64,000 bases of DNA from Terriglobia bacterium (lineage in GTDB: Bacteria; Acidobacteriota; Terriglobia; Bryobacterales; Bryobacteraceae): positions 1 to 64,000 of the forward strand of contig JAIQFI010000026.1 in the NCBI GenBank assembly GCA_020073345.1, given 5' to 3'. A model generated the notes under the pieces. That model saw nothing but the letters and a program-made list of their open reading frames with translations, was not told the DNA's origin and ran no database searches. Within the stretch, counting starts at the first letter, position 1. The number at the start of each line of letters is the position of its first letter. A program made the translations under genes and the position numbers. Shown here piece by piece: positions 16,376 through 26,536 of the stretch.

Positions 16376-19300
16376 ATGGGGCTTCTTCCTTTGCGCGCCA
16401 CCTTATTGCTTGTCTTGCTGGGCACCCTCGCGCCGGTCGTCAGCGCCCAGGCGGATTTCTCCATAGGCGTTTCTCCATCCTCTCAGACCGTATGGCAGGC
16501 TTGGACCGTTAACTCGCTGGTAACGATTACCCCGCTGAACGGGTTCTCAGGTACAGTCGGATTTACAACATCCGGCCTGCCTGCAGGTGCAACTGCGAGC
16601 TTCAATCCGGCCACTGTTTCCAGTTCGGGCGTGACCACGATGACGATTTCTGCCGGCCCGGGCGTTCCAACTGGCTCTTATGGCATCACAGTGACCGGCA
16701 CGAGCGGATCACTTTCCCACAACGCCGGGGTTTCCCTTTCCGTAGTAGTGCCGCCGCCCATCTCATACACCTATGACGCCGCTGGTCGTTTAACGTCGGT
16801 TACCGACCAGTTGGGCAGTTCGGCGGTTTACAACTACGATGCGGTTGGTAACGTTCTGTCGATTAGCCGCCAAAATGCCGGAACGGTGACGATTTCCGCA
16901 TTTTCGCCAGCCAGCGGACCTGTAGGCACTGTAGTCACGATTTTGGGGTCCGGCTTTAGTGCGACGCTGAACCAAAATTCAGTTCAGTTTAATGGTGTTG
17001 CGGCAACGGTTACGGCAGCGTCGAATGCGCTGTTAACCGCCATAGTTCCCTCAGGTGCCACGACAGGACTCATCACGGTTTCTGTCTCGGGGGGCATGCC
17101 CGCCACAAGCAGTTCGTCGTTTACGGTAACCTCCACGCCGGGTGCTCCAACCATTACCTCCGTCACGCCTTCGATCGTGACGCAGGGAGTCGGAATCACT
17201 GTCGCTGGCACGAACTTCAGCACAAATTTGGCCAGCAACACAGTTACCGTGGCGGCCACCCCGCTTCCGGTACAGGGGGCCACGACGAGCTCGATTTCGA
17301 CCAGTGCCCCGGTAGTCTCCGGTTCGGGGCACGTTTCAGTCCAGACACCATACGGTACAGCCACAAGCACTGATGATTTGTTCTTCGTTCCGTCCCCCTA
17401 TACGGAGGCGAGCGTCGCACTGGCAGCAAGGGCCACATTGGGAACGCCTGTAACAACAACGTTCTCGAGCACTAAGACGCTGGCGATCCTTATCTTCGAT
17501 GCCACACAGGGACAAAAAGCCCGTTTATTATTCAACGCATCGCAGAACCCGACTGCGGCGGTGTATGACCCAACTGGGGCGGTCCTGTTGCCCGACACAT
17601 TCGTGGCCAATCACGGAAGTGCGGCTATCGACACTCCAACTTTCGGTAGCAACGGAACGTATACCGTTTACATCAAAGGCACCACCAGCGCTCAAGGGAA
17701 GGTCAGCTTCACACTAGTCAATCCAGCCCCGGCGGGTGACTTTAGCCTCTCTGCAGTTCCGGAGTTCTATCAGAATTACCCCACTGGGCCGGCGTTCACC
17801 GTTTTTGTGAATGCCGGAACCGGGCTTTCTGGCAGCGTGCAACTCTCTGCTTCAGGATTGCCGGGATGCGCGACGCCGGCGTTTAATCCAACCTCGCGAA
17901 GCACGAGCGGAGGGTCTCGATTGAGCTTCACGCTGACCGGCTGCGCAGCTGGTAGCTATACATTTACAGTGACAGGAACAGTTGGTGCGCTGTCACGGTC
18001 CATCAATGTCACGCTCAACGTGAATCCTCTTCCTGCCGGCTGGAGCGAAGGCAACATCAACAACACTGGTTATGCCGAGTATTCTGGCGGAACATTCACA
18101 GTCAACGGAGGGCCCGGCCCATACAATCCTAATGACGTCTCTCATTTCGTCTACCAGACTCTGAATGGCGATGGGAGCATCGTGGCACGGATCGTGAGCA
18201 ACTATACTGCTCCCGACAATCCGCAGCAGGCCTTTGGTGGGGTGATGATCCGCGAGAATCTGACCACCGGCAGCAGTGCGAAGTTGATGAATCTGAGGCT
18301 TGCCAGCCAGGCGGGCGCTCAACTTCTGTGGGAGCCACCCACGGGCAATGGTGGTACCAGCAGCCTCATTCTTCCTGGCATAAGCGCCCCCTATTGGCTG
18401 AAAATCAGCCGTCAAGGAAACACATTCCTCGCATTCATGGCGCCGGACGGCTCGAACTGGACTCAGGTGAGTTCAGCTACGACGATTAGCATGGCGAGTT
18501 CCGTGCTGATCGGGCTCACAGCGGCCAATACGAATCAGGGTACCGTCGCTCAGGTGGTTTTCGATAACGTAACGATTACAAGTTCGCCCGATTTCAGTAA
18601 CACTGTTACGCCTTCGAGTCAGTCGGTGGTTCCGGGCGGCACCGCAAACTACACAGAGTCAATTGGCGCCCTCAGCGGATTCACTGGCACCGTAACTTTC
18701 GCCGCTTCTGGGCTTCCTAGCGGGACGACTGCGACGTTTACACCGTCTTCGGTCTCAGGCAGCGGCACTTCGACTCTGGCCGTCGTCACGACGGGATCCA
18801 CTCCGTTTGGGTCTTATCCGCTAATTATCACAGCGACGAGCGGTTCCCTCGCCCATGTGACCAATGTGACGCTCACGGTGGCTAGTGCCGACTTCTCGAT
18901 TTCAGCGAGCCCCAGTTCGCGAACGATCAATGTGAATGGAAACACCACATATACATTGACCGTTAGCGCTCTCAACGGCTTCGCTAATACCGTCAATCTG
19001 AGTATCGCGGGCGTTCCTACGGGTGCTTCAGCGACTGTCAATCCGACTTCCGTGACCGGCAGCGGTACCGCGACGGTGAGTGTAACGGCGGGGGCGGATA
19101 CGCCCCAACGAACATATCAATTGACTTTTGTAGGCACCAGCGGCTCTTTAATCCACTTGGCCAATGCCAACCTGGTCGTAACGCCCGCCGATTTTTCGAT
19201 GTCGCTCAATACCGGGTGGATGCTATTCCCAGCCGCAGGGGGTCAAGCCAGCCGGACCCTCACCCTTACGCCGGCGAACGCGTTTACCAAGACCGTCACA

Positions 19301-20338
19301 TTGAGCGCGACCGGATTGCCGCCGGGAACAACCGCCGCGTTCAATCCTCCCACTGTTACAACCTCGGGAACTTCGACCGTGACGATCACGACGCCGGCGG
19401 GACTCGCCCCGGGTCTTCTGACGGCAAATATCGTCGGAACGGTGATTGATACCCAGCTAGGTAACCCCAGTCACTTTATTCCCATCTCCCTCATCACGCA
19501 ACCGGACGGCACCCTGCCTTCGCCGTGGGTTAATCAGGACATCGGTAGTGTCGGCATAACGGGCTCTTCCGGCTATTCAAATGGAGCCTTCACGGTGCAA
19601 GCGTCCGGACTCGGGATTACTGGCACCTCTGACCAATTCCAGTTTCTTAACCAGCCCTTCACGGGCGACGGAACGATCATTGCGCGCTTGGTGAGCTTGC
19701 AAAACCCCACGGGCAATTCAAGGGTGGGTGTGATGATTCGCGAAACACTTGCAGCAAACTCGGCCCATGCGCTAATGGGCTTCCAGGGCTTGCCTGACAG
19801 TGGCAACAACCGAGCGACCAACTTCTTCACGCGGCCCTCGACTGGCGCCACCACCACCTCGTCAAATGGAACGAATAACCCGACCACGCCAGTTTGGTTC
19901 AAGCTAACGCGCCAGGGCTCGACATTCACGGGTTGGTATTCGACGGATGGATTCAGCTGGACCCAACAGTCCGCGGGCTGGACAGCCACGATTCCCATGG
20001 CCTCCGCGGTCTATATTGGGATCGCCGTTGGCGACGATAACAATAACGCGGTTAAGACAGCGGTCTTCGACAACGTAACCGTCACCGGGGCAGCCGTCAT
20101 GCCCACGTTCAACCCAGCACCTGGGAGCTATAGCTCTTCGGTGACGATCTCGATCAGTACCGTGACACCCGGCGCTTCGATTCGCTACACGCTTGATGGC
20201 AGCACGCCGACTTCGTCCTCCGGAACGCTCTACAGCGGATCCATTACAGTCAATACGACCACCACAATCAAGGCCATCGCCTACAAGACGGGGATGACGG
20301 ACAGCGGTGTGGCTTCGGCTACCTACACGATTCCATGA
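16376..20338 (+). CDS. Very large secreted Ig/IPT-domain protein
   Basis: 1320 residues with a signal peptide (LLLVLLGTLAPVVSAQA). In order: an Ig-like repeat (DFSIGVSPSSQTV), two YD repeats near residues 130-165, two IPT/TIG domains (FSPASGPVGTVVTILGSGF), a pre-peptidase-like beta domain, further Ig-like repeats (DFSNTVTP, DFSISASP, DFSMSLNT), two concanavalin-like segments (DGSIVARIVS..., DGTIIARLVS...), and a C-terminal chitobiase-type domain (YTLDGSTPT through TTTIKAIAY). Probably an extracellular adhesin or carbohydrate-binding protein. GAAGGAGG precedes the ATG. No anchor is visible, so it may be released. Confidence 0.82.
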   Translation: MGLLPLRATLLLVLLGTLAPVVSAQADFSIGVSPSSQTVWQAWTVNSLVTITPLNGFSGTVGFTTSGLPAGATASFNPATVSSSGVTTMTISAGPGVPTGSYGITVTGTSGSLSHNAGVSLSVVVPPPISYTYDAAGRLTSVTDQLGSSAVYNYDAVGNVLSISRQNAGTVTISAFSPASGPVGTVVTILGSGFSATLNQNSVQFNGVAATVTAASNALLTAIVPSGATTGLITVSVSGGMPATSSSSFTVTSTPGAPTITSVTPSIVTQGVGITVAGTNFSTNLASNTVTVAATPLPVQGATTSSISTSAPVVSGSGHVSVQTPYGTATSTDDLFFVPSPYTEASVALAARATLGTPVTTTFSSTKTLAILIFDATQGQKARLLFNASQNPTAAVYDPTGAVLLPDTFVANHGSAAIDTPTFGSNGTYTVYIKGTTSAQGKVSFTLVNPAPAGDFSLSAVPEFYQNYPTGPAFTVFVNAGTGLSGSVQLSASGLPGCATPAFNPTSRSTSGGSRLSFTLTGCAAGSYTFTVTGTVGALSRSINVTLNVNPLPAGWSEGNINNTGYAEYSGGTFTVNGGPGPYNPNDVSHFVYQTLNGDGSIVARIVSNYTAPDNPQQAFGGVMIRENLTTGSSAKLMNLRLASQAGAQLLWEPPTGNGGTSSLILPGISAPYWLKISRQGNTFLAFMAPDGSNWTQVSSATTISMASSVLIGLTAANTNQGTVAQVVFDNVTITSSPDFSNTVTPSSQSVVPGGTANYTESIGALSGFTGTVTFAASGLPSGTTATFTPSSVSGSGTSTLAVVTTGSTPFGSYPLIITATSGSLAHVTNVTLTVASADFSISASPSSRTINVNGNTTYTLTVSALNGFANTVNLSIAGVPTGASATVNPTSVTGSGTATVSVTAGADTPQRTYQLTFVGTSGSLIHLANANLVVTPADFSMSLNTGWMLFPAAGGQASRTLTLTPANAFTKTVTLSATGLPPGTTAAFNPPTVTTSGTSTVTITTPAGLAPGLLTANIVGTVIDTQLGNPSHFIPISLITQPDGTLPSPWVNQDIGSVGITGSSGYSNGAFTVQASGLGITGTSDQFQFLNQPFTGDGTIIARLVSLQNPTGNSRVGVMIRETLAANSAHALMGFQGLPDSGNNRATNFFTRPSTGATTTSSNGTNNPTTPVWFKLTRQGSTFTGWYSTDGFSWTQQSAGWTATIPMASAVYIGIAVGDDNNNAVKTAVFDNVTVTGAAVMPTFNPAPGSYSSSVTISISTVTPGASIRYTLDGSTPTSSSGTLYSGSITVNTTTTIKAIAYKTGMTDSGVASATYTIP

Positions 20339-20665
20339 TGGTGGGCACCACGACAACGATCAAAGCGATCGCATATAGCACGTCGGCGTCATATGCCCAT
20401 GCCGCCGGCCAACCATTCTGTATCCGGAGTGCGAGTTGTGACACTTCATTCATTGAATGGAACGATCGCGAACTTGGCAGTCTACAGAGGTCGGACTCTG
20501 ACATCGAGCGAGATGCGCCAACTCGATACCCACCCTCCTGTCAGGATAATGATCCACATGATCACTCCGATCACTCCGAATGGCAGTTCAGCAGACCTGC
20601 TGGATTCTCGACGCCAAGGAGAACAGGCAACCTGAATCTGACACTGTAGACGAGGAACAATCACC
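20339..20665 (+). pseudogene. Spacer with a fragment of a chitobiase-like repeat
   Basis: Right after the stop at 20338, a frame encodes VGTTTTIKAIAYSTSASYA, nearly the same as NTTTTIKAIAYKTG in the last domain of the upstream gene. It looks like the tail of a lost repeat copy. Past about 20400 I recognise nothing. The downstream end holds the ribosome-binding region of the RHS gene. Confidence 0.45.
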
Positions 20666-23600
20666 ATGCGCATAAACAAGATGAACGGTCTTCGATTGAC
20701 AAGTTTGACGATGGCCCTGGTGATGCTTGCGCCGGCCCAACAGCCTTTACCGACAGCCCCGCCGTCCCCGGTAATCATCGCCCAGCGGACGCAACCACGG
20801 ACTCCACTCGCCCAGGCGCCAGCCGGTGTCGCATTACAGGTCGCCACTCCGCTTCCCGGTCAAAGCACGACGCTGCTTCCGGACGGGTCTAGCTTGATGC
20901 TCGGAGGAACTCTGGTTTCAAACGCGGTAGCCAACGCGCGAGTAGGAAACGGGGTTCTCTCGTCCTCACTTCTCCACGCACGCGCTTGGCATACGTCGAC
21001 TGTTCTCCCCGACGGCAATGTATTTATTTTTGGAGGCTTGGACGGCCAGGCGCTGGTCCCGGAGAGCGAGATATTCAGCCCGGCAACGCGAACGTTTTCT
21101 CCACTGACTTCGACCAGTCTCGCGCCGCGCGCCTTCCACACTGCCACGCTCCTAACCGATGGACAGGTGCTCATTGCAGGCGGCACCGGCACCACCGGGC
21201 AGCCTTTCGGCGCGCTCGATTTGTGGGACCCAAAGACCAAAACGGCTCAGCGTGTTCCGATGCAGCTGGCACAGCCGCGACTGCGCCACACAGCTACGCT
21301 ACAGCCTGACGGCACGGTCCGGATCGAAGGCGGCGTGCGCGCCGACGGAGCAATTGCTACGCAGATCGAAATATTCGATCCCAATGCACTAACAGTGACT
21401 CCGATCGAAGCTCCTCCGCCTTCTCCGGCCGATCTAAGCCTGGCCGCCTCGATTCCCGCGGATGGAGGAAAAAGCGTCAGTCTCGACAGTTTGATCGCGC
21501 TACGCTTCTCGCGAGCGCTGGCCGCCAAATCTGTGAACGCCGCCACCTTAACGATCCGGGATCAAAACGGACCTGTAGCCGCCGTAGGGGTATCCGCGGA
21601 AGCCGGAATGCTTGCATTCGTGAACGTAGCGGGTGGCCTGCAGAACGACACACACTACACAGTTTCCGTAAATGGAGCTTCCGATAAGAGCGGATTTCCG
21701 CTGCCTCCCTCCGAGTTCAGTTTCTCAACGAAATCGACACCAGCGACTGATTCCACAAAGTCGAACACGCCCGCCAACCAGGAAGATCCTCCGGTGCCGC
21801 CACTGCAAGCCGGGCCGAACGTCACAGCGCTCTCTGGGTTTGTGCGCACCGTCAGTGGAAAGTATTTGCCTCAAGTCACGCTGGAGTTGAACTGCGGCGA
21901 AGAAACGCGTCGTCGGCTGCGAGCCGTATCGGATGGCACCGGCCGCTTCCTGATCGCCAATACCCCTTCAGGACATTGCAAACTTGAAATCGACGGTACT
22001 ACGGTCAAACGCGGGTCGGAAGTCTACGGAATCTTCACACCAGGCGTCGACATAACAAAAAACACGACCAACGTGCTGCCGTACACCATCTGGATGACGC
22101 CGCTGGACGTGGCGCACAGCGTTACGATTCCGTCTCCGACGACGAGCGAATTCGTGTTAACGAACCCAACGATTCAGGACCTGGAACTACACTTGCCGTC
22201 CGGAGCGGTTGTGAAGGACTACGACGGGAACGTGATCAATCAACTGAGCATCACGCGAATTCCAATTGCGCGGCCTCCGTTTCCCCTTCCAGGCGGTGTG
22301 GCGGTGAATTTTTATTTCACAATTCAACCCGGAGGGGCGTACGTTGAGGTCAACGGAGTACCAGCGGGTGCGCAGTTGTACTACCCAAATCAGAATCGGG
22401 CGCCGGCTGGATACAAGATGAATTTTTGGAACTACGATCCCGAGGGGAAAGGTTGGTACGTATATGGCTCGGGTGCAATCGATGCTAATCGGCGCTATGC
22501 GATACCAGATCCCGGAACAAGAGTCTACAGCTTTACAGGCGCTATGGTGGCGGGACCCGATAAAGGACCGCCAGGACCCGGGCCCGAACCCGACGGACCT
22601 ACTGCGGGCGATCCAGTTGACCTGGCCACCGGATTGTTCACTTATCACCGTACTGACTTCTACATCCCCGATATTCTGCCACTCGCATTAGTTCGAGTGT
22701 ATCGACAGCGAGACCCACTCTCGCATGCTTTCGGGATCGGGATGACTCATAATCTGGATATTTTTTTAGTTGGTGATACTAATCCATATACCTATATCGA
22801 CCTCATCGAAGGGGACGGCAGCAGAGTCCACTTTAAGCGTACGTCGCCAGGTACTAGCTTCAGCGACGCCGTTTATCAAACAACTTCGGATCCTGGTTTC
22901 TTGGGGGCCCAGATCTCATGGAACGGAAACGGATGGACGCTGACCCACAAGAACGGTGTTACCTGGACCTTCCCAGATGGATACGGCGTTACTTTGCCGG
23001 CCCGGGCAGCCGTTCTCTCGATGAAAGACCGGTATGGTAATACGATTACGATGACGCGGGATGCTACTACGGGCAGGCTGCTCAAAGTCACATCCCCCAA
23101 CGCCCGATTTATCACCTTCGCGTATGATGCGGCCAACCGGGTCACGCAGGCTACCGACAACGCCGGCCGATCCGTTTCCTACCAGTACGACGCCGCAGGT
23201 CGTCTGATCGACGTGACAGACCCGAACGGAGGTCACTTCCACTACACTTATGACGCCAACAATCAGATGCTGACGCTCCAGGATGCTCGAGGAATCGTTT
23301 TTATCACGAATCAATACGACACGTCTGGCAGAGTTGTTCAACAAACATTGGCGAACAGCGGCACTCACCAGTTTTCATACACCCAGGATGGGAACGGTAA
23401 CATTACGCAAACGGATGTGACCGATCCCCGGGGTAAGGTGCGCCGAACAACATTCAATACCAACGGATACTTCAGCGGGGGCAAGATGACAGGTCAAACG
23501 TTTGCGCTCGGGACGTCAGAACACCAGACGTTTTCCTATCAGCGGGACAGCCAGACCAACTTGCTCCAAAGCGTTACTGATCCTCTAAGCCGCGTCACTG

Positions 23601-25945
23601 CGTTCACGTACGACGGGAAAGGGAACGTGCTAACGGTGACGGCAAACTCGGGTACGGCGAACGCCGTCACCAGTACCTACACTTACGACTCGACCTTCAG
23701 TCAGCTCACGAGTAGCACTGACCCTTTGAATCACACCTCAACTCTAGCGGTTGATAGCGCGGGAAAAACGACGTCTATCACTGATCCGCTCAGTCACCAA
23801 ATCACGTTTACCTACAACACGGCGGGTGAAGTGTTGACCACGACCAGCACGGCTGGAACGACGACGTTGGGTTACTTGTCTGGCAACCTAGTCTCGGTTA
23901 CAGACCCACTCGGGAATACCTTGTCGGCGACATTTGATTCCCTGGGCCGCGTGCTCAGATCTACGGACGCCGCTGGAGGCACCCGAACATCCACTCGCGA
24001 TCCCTATAACCAGCTATTGCAAACGATCGATCCAGGAGGGGCTTCCACCACCTTTAGCTATGACGCGAATGGGAACCTGCTTACGCTCACGGACGCGCGT
24101 GGGAACGCGACAACATACACTTACAACTCGATGGATCTGGTGGCTACGCGTACCGACCCACTCTCGCACGGCGACAGCCGAACTTATGACCTAAACGGGA
24201 ATCTGAGCACGTTTACCGATCGAAAAAGTCAAGCCACAACGTATACATACGACGCTCTCAACCGGCTCACTCAAGTCCTTTTTGCCGACGCCTCAACCAT
24301 CGCCTACACCTATGACGCCGGGAATCGTGTCACGCAGATCGTCGATTCAATTTCAGGGACCATCACTCGCACCTACGACACCTTCGACCGGCTCACGAAT
24401 GAAACCGCCCCGCAAGGATCGGTCTCGTACACGTACGACGCCGCGGGCCGGCGAACCAGCTTGACCGTTGCCGGACAGTCCGCTGTGAATTATTCATACG
24501 ACAATGCGAATCGTTTGACGCAAATCACGCAGGGAAGCTCGACAGTGGGCTTCGGATACGATTCGGCCAATCGCCGGACGTCTCTGACTCTGCCTAACGG
24601 AGTCGTGGCTACCTACGGATACGACGCGGCCTCCCACGTTACTAGTATTAGCTACGCGTTGAGCGGAACATCTTTGGGCAATCTCCTCTATTCTTTCGAT
24701 GCAGCGGGCCGCGTCACAAGTGTGGGCGGTTCTCTTGCGCGAACGAGTTTGCCCGCGGTCCTCAGTTCTGCCACCTACAATGCCAACAATCAACTTACCC
24801 AGTGGGGAACTGCGAATCTGACATACGATCTGAATGGCAGCCTAACGAGTGACGGAACAACGACGCATACGTGGAACGCACGGAATCGGCTTTCCGCGTT
24901 TGGCAGCACGGGCTTCGCCTACGACGCCTTCGGCCGCCGCATTCAGAACGCGAGTGGGAAGGCGTTGCTATACGATGGGCCCAATCAGGTGCAGGAGCTT
25001 TCTGGTAGCTCAGTCACAGCAAACATGCTCACAGGGCTGAGTGTCGACGAGGTGTTCACAAGAACCGATTCGGCGGGATCAAGAAATGTGCTGCAGGACG
25101 GGTTGGGATCCACAGTCGCTCTGTTGGATTCCTCAGGCACCGTCCAGACACAATACACCTATGAGCCGTTCGGTAACACCACATCAACGGGCGCGACAAG
25201 TGCCAATAGTTCCCAGTTTACAGGGCGAGAGAACGACGGAACGGGCTTGTATTACTACCGAGCGCGCTACTACAACCCGACCTTAGGTCGTTTTATTAGC
25301 GAAGATCCAATCGGGTTTGCTGGAGGGGTGAACGTCTACGCTTATGCTTTAAATTCCCCGGTGGGACTTTCGGATCCATCAGGTCTATATACCTTTCAGT
25401 TCGGCGGGACTGTGAATTTCAACTGGGGAATTATCGCCGGTACGGGTTCTTTCGGCTATGTTATTGATGGCACAGGAACGATTGGGGTTTACCTCACGTT
25501 AGGCGGCGGATTAGGGTTCGGAGCTGACGTTACTGGAGGCGTCAGCACAGCCCTATCAAATGGACAAAGCATAACCGATCTTCAAAAATGGTTCGCTAAC
25601 CAAAGCGTTGGAGGGGCGTATGGACCTGGTGCTTCGGTCGACACCTTTCAGGGCACGACTGCCGACGGCCGAAGAATCGAAGGGGTCGGAGCAACAGTTG
25701 GTGGAGGGGTAGGCGGGGGTGGGAGCTCTACTATGACCTATACTTGGATTTGGCCATTTCCCGGTGGAACAGATCCTTCAACGGGACCGGCCGGACCGGC
25801 TGGACCAACTGCGTGCCCAGTAGACTTCTGCCTTCCCCCCCTCGTTTATCCAGATCCAGATTATCCCGATCCGCCAGGACCTGGGGGGCCGAGAGGACCT
25901 GGCTCGCCGCGAGGACCTGGGCCAATGGGCCCTGGGCGTAAGTGA
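20666..25945 (+). CDS. Secreted Kelch/RHS repeat protein with variable C-terminus
   Basis: 1759 residues with a signal-like N-terminus (LTSLTMALVMLAPAQQ). Residues about 65-220 are Kelch-like repeats (RAWHTSTVLPDGNVFIFGG, RAFHTATLLTDGQVLIAGG). Next come a Big_5-type Ig domain, a carboxypeptidase-regulatory-like domain and an RHS entry domain (GDPVDLATGLFTYHRTDF). Many YD repeats run from about 790 to 1500, then the RHS core YYYRARYYNPTLGRFISEDP. After the core about 200 residues are Gly-rich and end in a Pro/Gly tail. RHS shells enclose a C-terminal toxin; this tail is not a toxin family I recognise. Confidence 0.85.
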   Translation: MRINKMNGLRLTSLTMALVMLAPAQQPLPTAPPSPVIIAQRTQPRTPLAQAPAGVALQVATPLPGQSTTLLPDGSSLMLGGTLVSNAVANARVGNGVLSSSLLHARAWHTSTVLPDGNVFIFGGLDGQALVPESEIFSPATRTFSPLTSTSLAPRAFHTATLLTDGQVLIAGGTGTTGQPFGALDLWDPKTKTAQRVPMQLAQPRLRHTATLQPDGTVRIEGGVRADGAIATQIEIFDPNALTVTPIEAPPPSPADLSLAASIPADGGKSVSLDSLIALRFSRALAAKSVNAATLTIRDQNGPVAAVGVSAEAGMLAFVNVAGGLQNDTHYTVSVNGASDKSGFPLPPSEFSFSTKSTPATDSTKSNTPANQEDPPVPPLQAGPNVTALSGFVRTVSGKYLPQVTLELNCGEETRRRLRAVSDGTGRFLIANTPSGHCKLEIDGTTVKRGSEVYGIFTPGVDITKNTTNVLPYTIWMTPLDVAHSVTIPSPTTSEFVLTNPTIQDLELHLPSGAVVKDYDGNVINQLSITRIPIARPPFPLPGGVAVNFYFTIQPGGAYVEVNGVPAGAQLYYPNQNRAPAGYKMNFWNYDPEGKGWYVYGSGAIDANRRYAIPDPGTRVYSFTGAMVAGPDKGPPGPGPEPDGPTAGDPVDLATGLFTYHRTDFYIPDILPLALVRVYRQRDPLSHAFGIGMTHNLDIFLVGDTNPYTYIDLIEGDGSRVHFKRTSPGTSFSDAVYQTTSDPGFLGAQISWNGNGWTLTHKNGVTWTFPDGYGVTLPARAAVLSMKDRYGNTITMTRDATTGRLLKVTSPNARFITFAYDAANRVTQATDNAGRSVSYQYDAAGRLIDVTDPNGGHFHYTYDANNQMLTLQDARGIVFITNQYDTSGRVVQQTLANSGTHQFSYTQDGNGNITQTDVTDPRGKVRRTTFNTNGYFSGGKMTGQTFALGTSEHQTFSYQRDSQTNLLQSVTDPLSRVTAFTYDGKGNVLTVTANSGTANAVTSTYTYDSTFSQLTSSTDPLNHTSTLAVDSAGKTTSITDPLSHQITFTYNTAGEVLTTTSTAGTTTLGYLSGNLVSVTDPLGNTLSATFDSLGRVLRSTDAAGGTRTSTRDPYNQLLQTIDPGGASTTFSYDANGNLLTLTDARGNATTYTYNSMDLVATRTDPLSHGDSRTYDLNGNLSTFTDRKSQATTYTYDALNRLTQVLFADASTIAYTYDAGNRVTQIVDSISGTITRTYDTFDRLTNETAPQGSVSYTYDAAGRRTSLTVAGQSAVNYSYDNANRLTQITQGSSTVGFGYDSANRRTSLTLPNGVVATYGYDAASHVTSISYALSGTSLGNLLYSFDAAGRVTSVGGSLARTSLPAVLSSATYNANNQLTQWGTANLTYDLNGSLTSDGTTTHTWNARNRLSAFGSTGFAYDAFGRRIQNASGKALLYDGPNQVQELSGSSVTANMLTGLSVDEVFTRTDSAGSRNVLQDGLGSTVALLDSSGTVQTQYTYEPFGNTTSTGATSANSSQFTGRENDGTGLYYYRARYYNPTLGRFISEDPIGFAGGVNVYAYALNSPVGLSDPSGLYTFQFGGTVNFNWGIIAGTGSFGYVIDGTGTIGVYLTLGGGLGFGADVTGGVSTALSNGQSITDLQKWFANQSVGGAYGPGASVDTFQGTTADGRRIEGVGATVGGGVGGGGSSTMTYTWIWPFPGGTDPSTGPAGPAGPTACPVDFCLPPLVYPDPDYPDPPGPGGPRGPGSPRGPGPMGPGRK

Positions 25946-26038
25946 ATTGGGAAAGCCTTACGGCGTCATGAGTACAAACCGCGAAACTCAACGCAGGAGA
26001 GGGTATAAGCTCCGCGCCGCGAGTGTCGAAAAGCGTCT

Positions 26039-26536
26039 ATGAGTAAGGCTCTCCGCAACTACATAACCGCAGCATGTATTGGGGTTTTCATAACGAGCTT
26101 CTTTTCTTTTATGTGGCTGTTTTTTGCCTATCAATCAAGTCAGCCTCACCAACCGCAGCCTGACATCGGGAGAGTGTACCCTTTGAGAAATGATCGGGCC
26201 ATTGTGTATCTAAACGATGCAGAAGCTACGGGCTTGGCTTCTTTGGCGGGGGCAGCGCTTACTGGATTCATATTAACGGTGCTAATCCTCTCTATAAGGA
26301 CTCATATGCCGGGCCGAGAGATTCCAGCGGGCCTCGACAATCCAACTCGGAATCAGTATTTTGTCGTGCTTGCAGTGGGCGCGTGCGAGCTGGCCATTGT
26401 AGGGATCTGGGGGCATCAGATCATAGCCTTTGCGGTATCGCATGGAATCCGCTTTTTCTGGGAAACCCCGATCATGGTGCATCGTGCAGCTACTTCGGTG
26501 CACCTAACTGTTCCACTGTCCCGAATTTGCGGTTAG
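26039..26536 (+). CDS. Small membrane protein downstream of RHS gene (immunity candidate)
   Basis: 165 residues with three predicted membrane helices: about 8-30 (ITAACIGVFITSFFSFMWLFFAY), 66-88 (SLAGAALTGFILTVLIL) and 108-135 (FVVLAVGACELAIVGIWGHQIIAF). It starts 93 bases after the RHS stop, on the same strand. That position and size fit an immunity protein for an RHS toxin, but there is no family match to support it. Its last 15 codons overlap the convergent minus-strand gene by 47 bases, which may mean the original C-terminus was lost. Confidence 0.55.
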   Translation: MSKALRNYITAACIGVFITSFFSFMWLFFAYQSSQPHQPQPDIGRVYPLRNDRAIVYLNDAEATGLASLAGAALTGFILTVLILSIRTHMPGREIPAGLDNPTRNQYFVVLAVGACELAIVGIWGHQIIAFAVSHGIRFFWETPIMVHRAATSVHLTVPLSRICG

